A stretch of 5,348 nt of DNA from contig UQSB01000080.1 of NCBI GenBank assembly GCA_900543505.1, forward strand, positions 1-5,348, in the 5' to 3' direction. The stretch comes from an uncultured Collinsella sp. GTDB lineage: Bacteria; Actinomycetota; Coriobacteriia; Coriobacteriales; Coriobacteriaceae. The notes beneath the pieces were generated by a model. The model was not told the origin of the DNA and ran no database searches. It saw nothing but the letters and a program-made list of their open reading frames with translations. Each line of letters opens with the position of its first letter. Positions within the stretch are counted from its first letter, which is position 1. The position numbers and the translations under genes are program-made. Below, in pieces: positions 5,297-5,348 of the stretch.

Positions 5297-5348
5297 GGGG
5301 GGATTGTCGGTTTGGCGTCGGGCGGATTTCGGGTTTGGATGGTCGGGG
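5291..5348 (-). CDS. Possible C-terminal tail of a convergent gene, cut by the window edge
   Basis: Reading minus from the right edge, one frame runs 18 codons (PDHPNPKSARRQTDNPPK) to a TAA at 5293-5291, which touches the terminator. It is too short to identify. The base composition (G/T-rich on plus) differs from the genes to the left. The stop position next to a terminator is suggestive only; it may be plain intergenic DNA. Confidence 0.15.
   Translation of the reverse strand, partial: PDHPNPKSARRQTDNPPK

Noticed and set aside
1..5348. Mobile elements, CRISPR arrays, tRNA or rRNA genes
   Set aside because: No transposase or integrase motifs, no regularly spaced direct repeats, and no tRNA- or rRNA-like sequence were seen on either strand.

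Overview
The window is gene-dense and about 60% G+C by eye. Every gene that can be named is a bacterial housekeeping gene. Compact spacing, TTG starts with good Shine-Dalgarno (SD) sites, and the mix of anaerobic ribonucleotide reductase activase, a folate cluster and an M19 dipeptidase suggest an anaerobic, high-GC gut bacterium, perhaps a Coriobacteriia/Collinsella relative. That assignment is an inference. The last ~500 bases look as if they come from a different organism, probably a Bacteroidales of the Alistipes type.

Layout. 1-395 has no recognisable gene: a frame open from the left edge to 282, a strong hairpin at 37-71, a weak terminator-like element at 216-238, and a long hairpin at 297-380 just before the nrdG ribosome binding site. 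396-2714 is a plus-strand run: nrdG (anaerobic RNR activase), folE (GTP cyclohydrolase I), an HD-domain phosphohydrolase and folB (dihydroneopterin aldolase). 2721-4585 is a minus-strand pair: an M19 dipeptidase transcribed first, then a YgjP/DUF45-type zinc metallopeptidase, separated by a second GGCCGG-type hairpin. 4586-4705 is a divergent regulatory region. 4706-5239 is a hybrid reading frame, followed by a strong rho-independent terminator.

How the genes work together. FolE makes 7,8-dihydroneopterin triphosphate and FolB cleaves 7,8-dihydroneopterin. The HD protein between them is a candidate for part of the dephosphorylation these two steps need. NrdG activates the anaerobic ribonucleotide reductase NrdD, which is not in the window. 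The two minus-strand genes are peptidase-like and may be co-transcribed.

Most notable observation. The last reading frame begins like an FKBP-type peptidyl-prolyl isomerase and, inside the shared peptide HYRGTLD, continues as the C-terminal third of cysteinyl-tRNA synthetase with no catalytic domain. The likeliest explanation is a chimeric join, probably a metagenome assembly artefact, at a short sequence shared by two genomes. I found no convincing new defence, mobile or RNA system. The two hairpins ahead of SD sites, the unidentified left end and the HD protein in the folate cluster deserve a second look.
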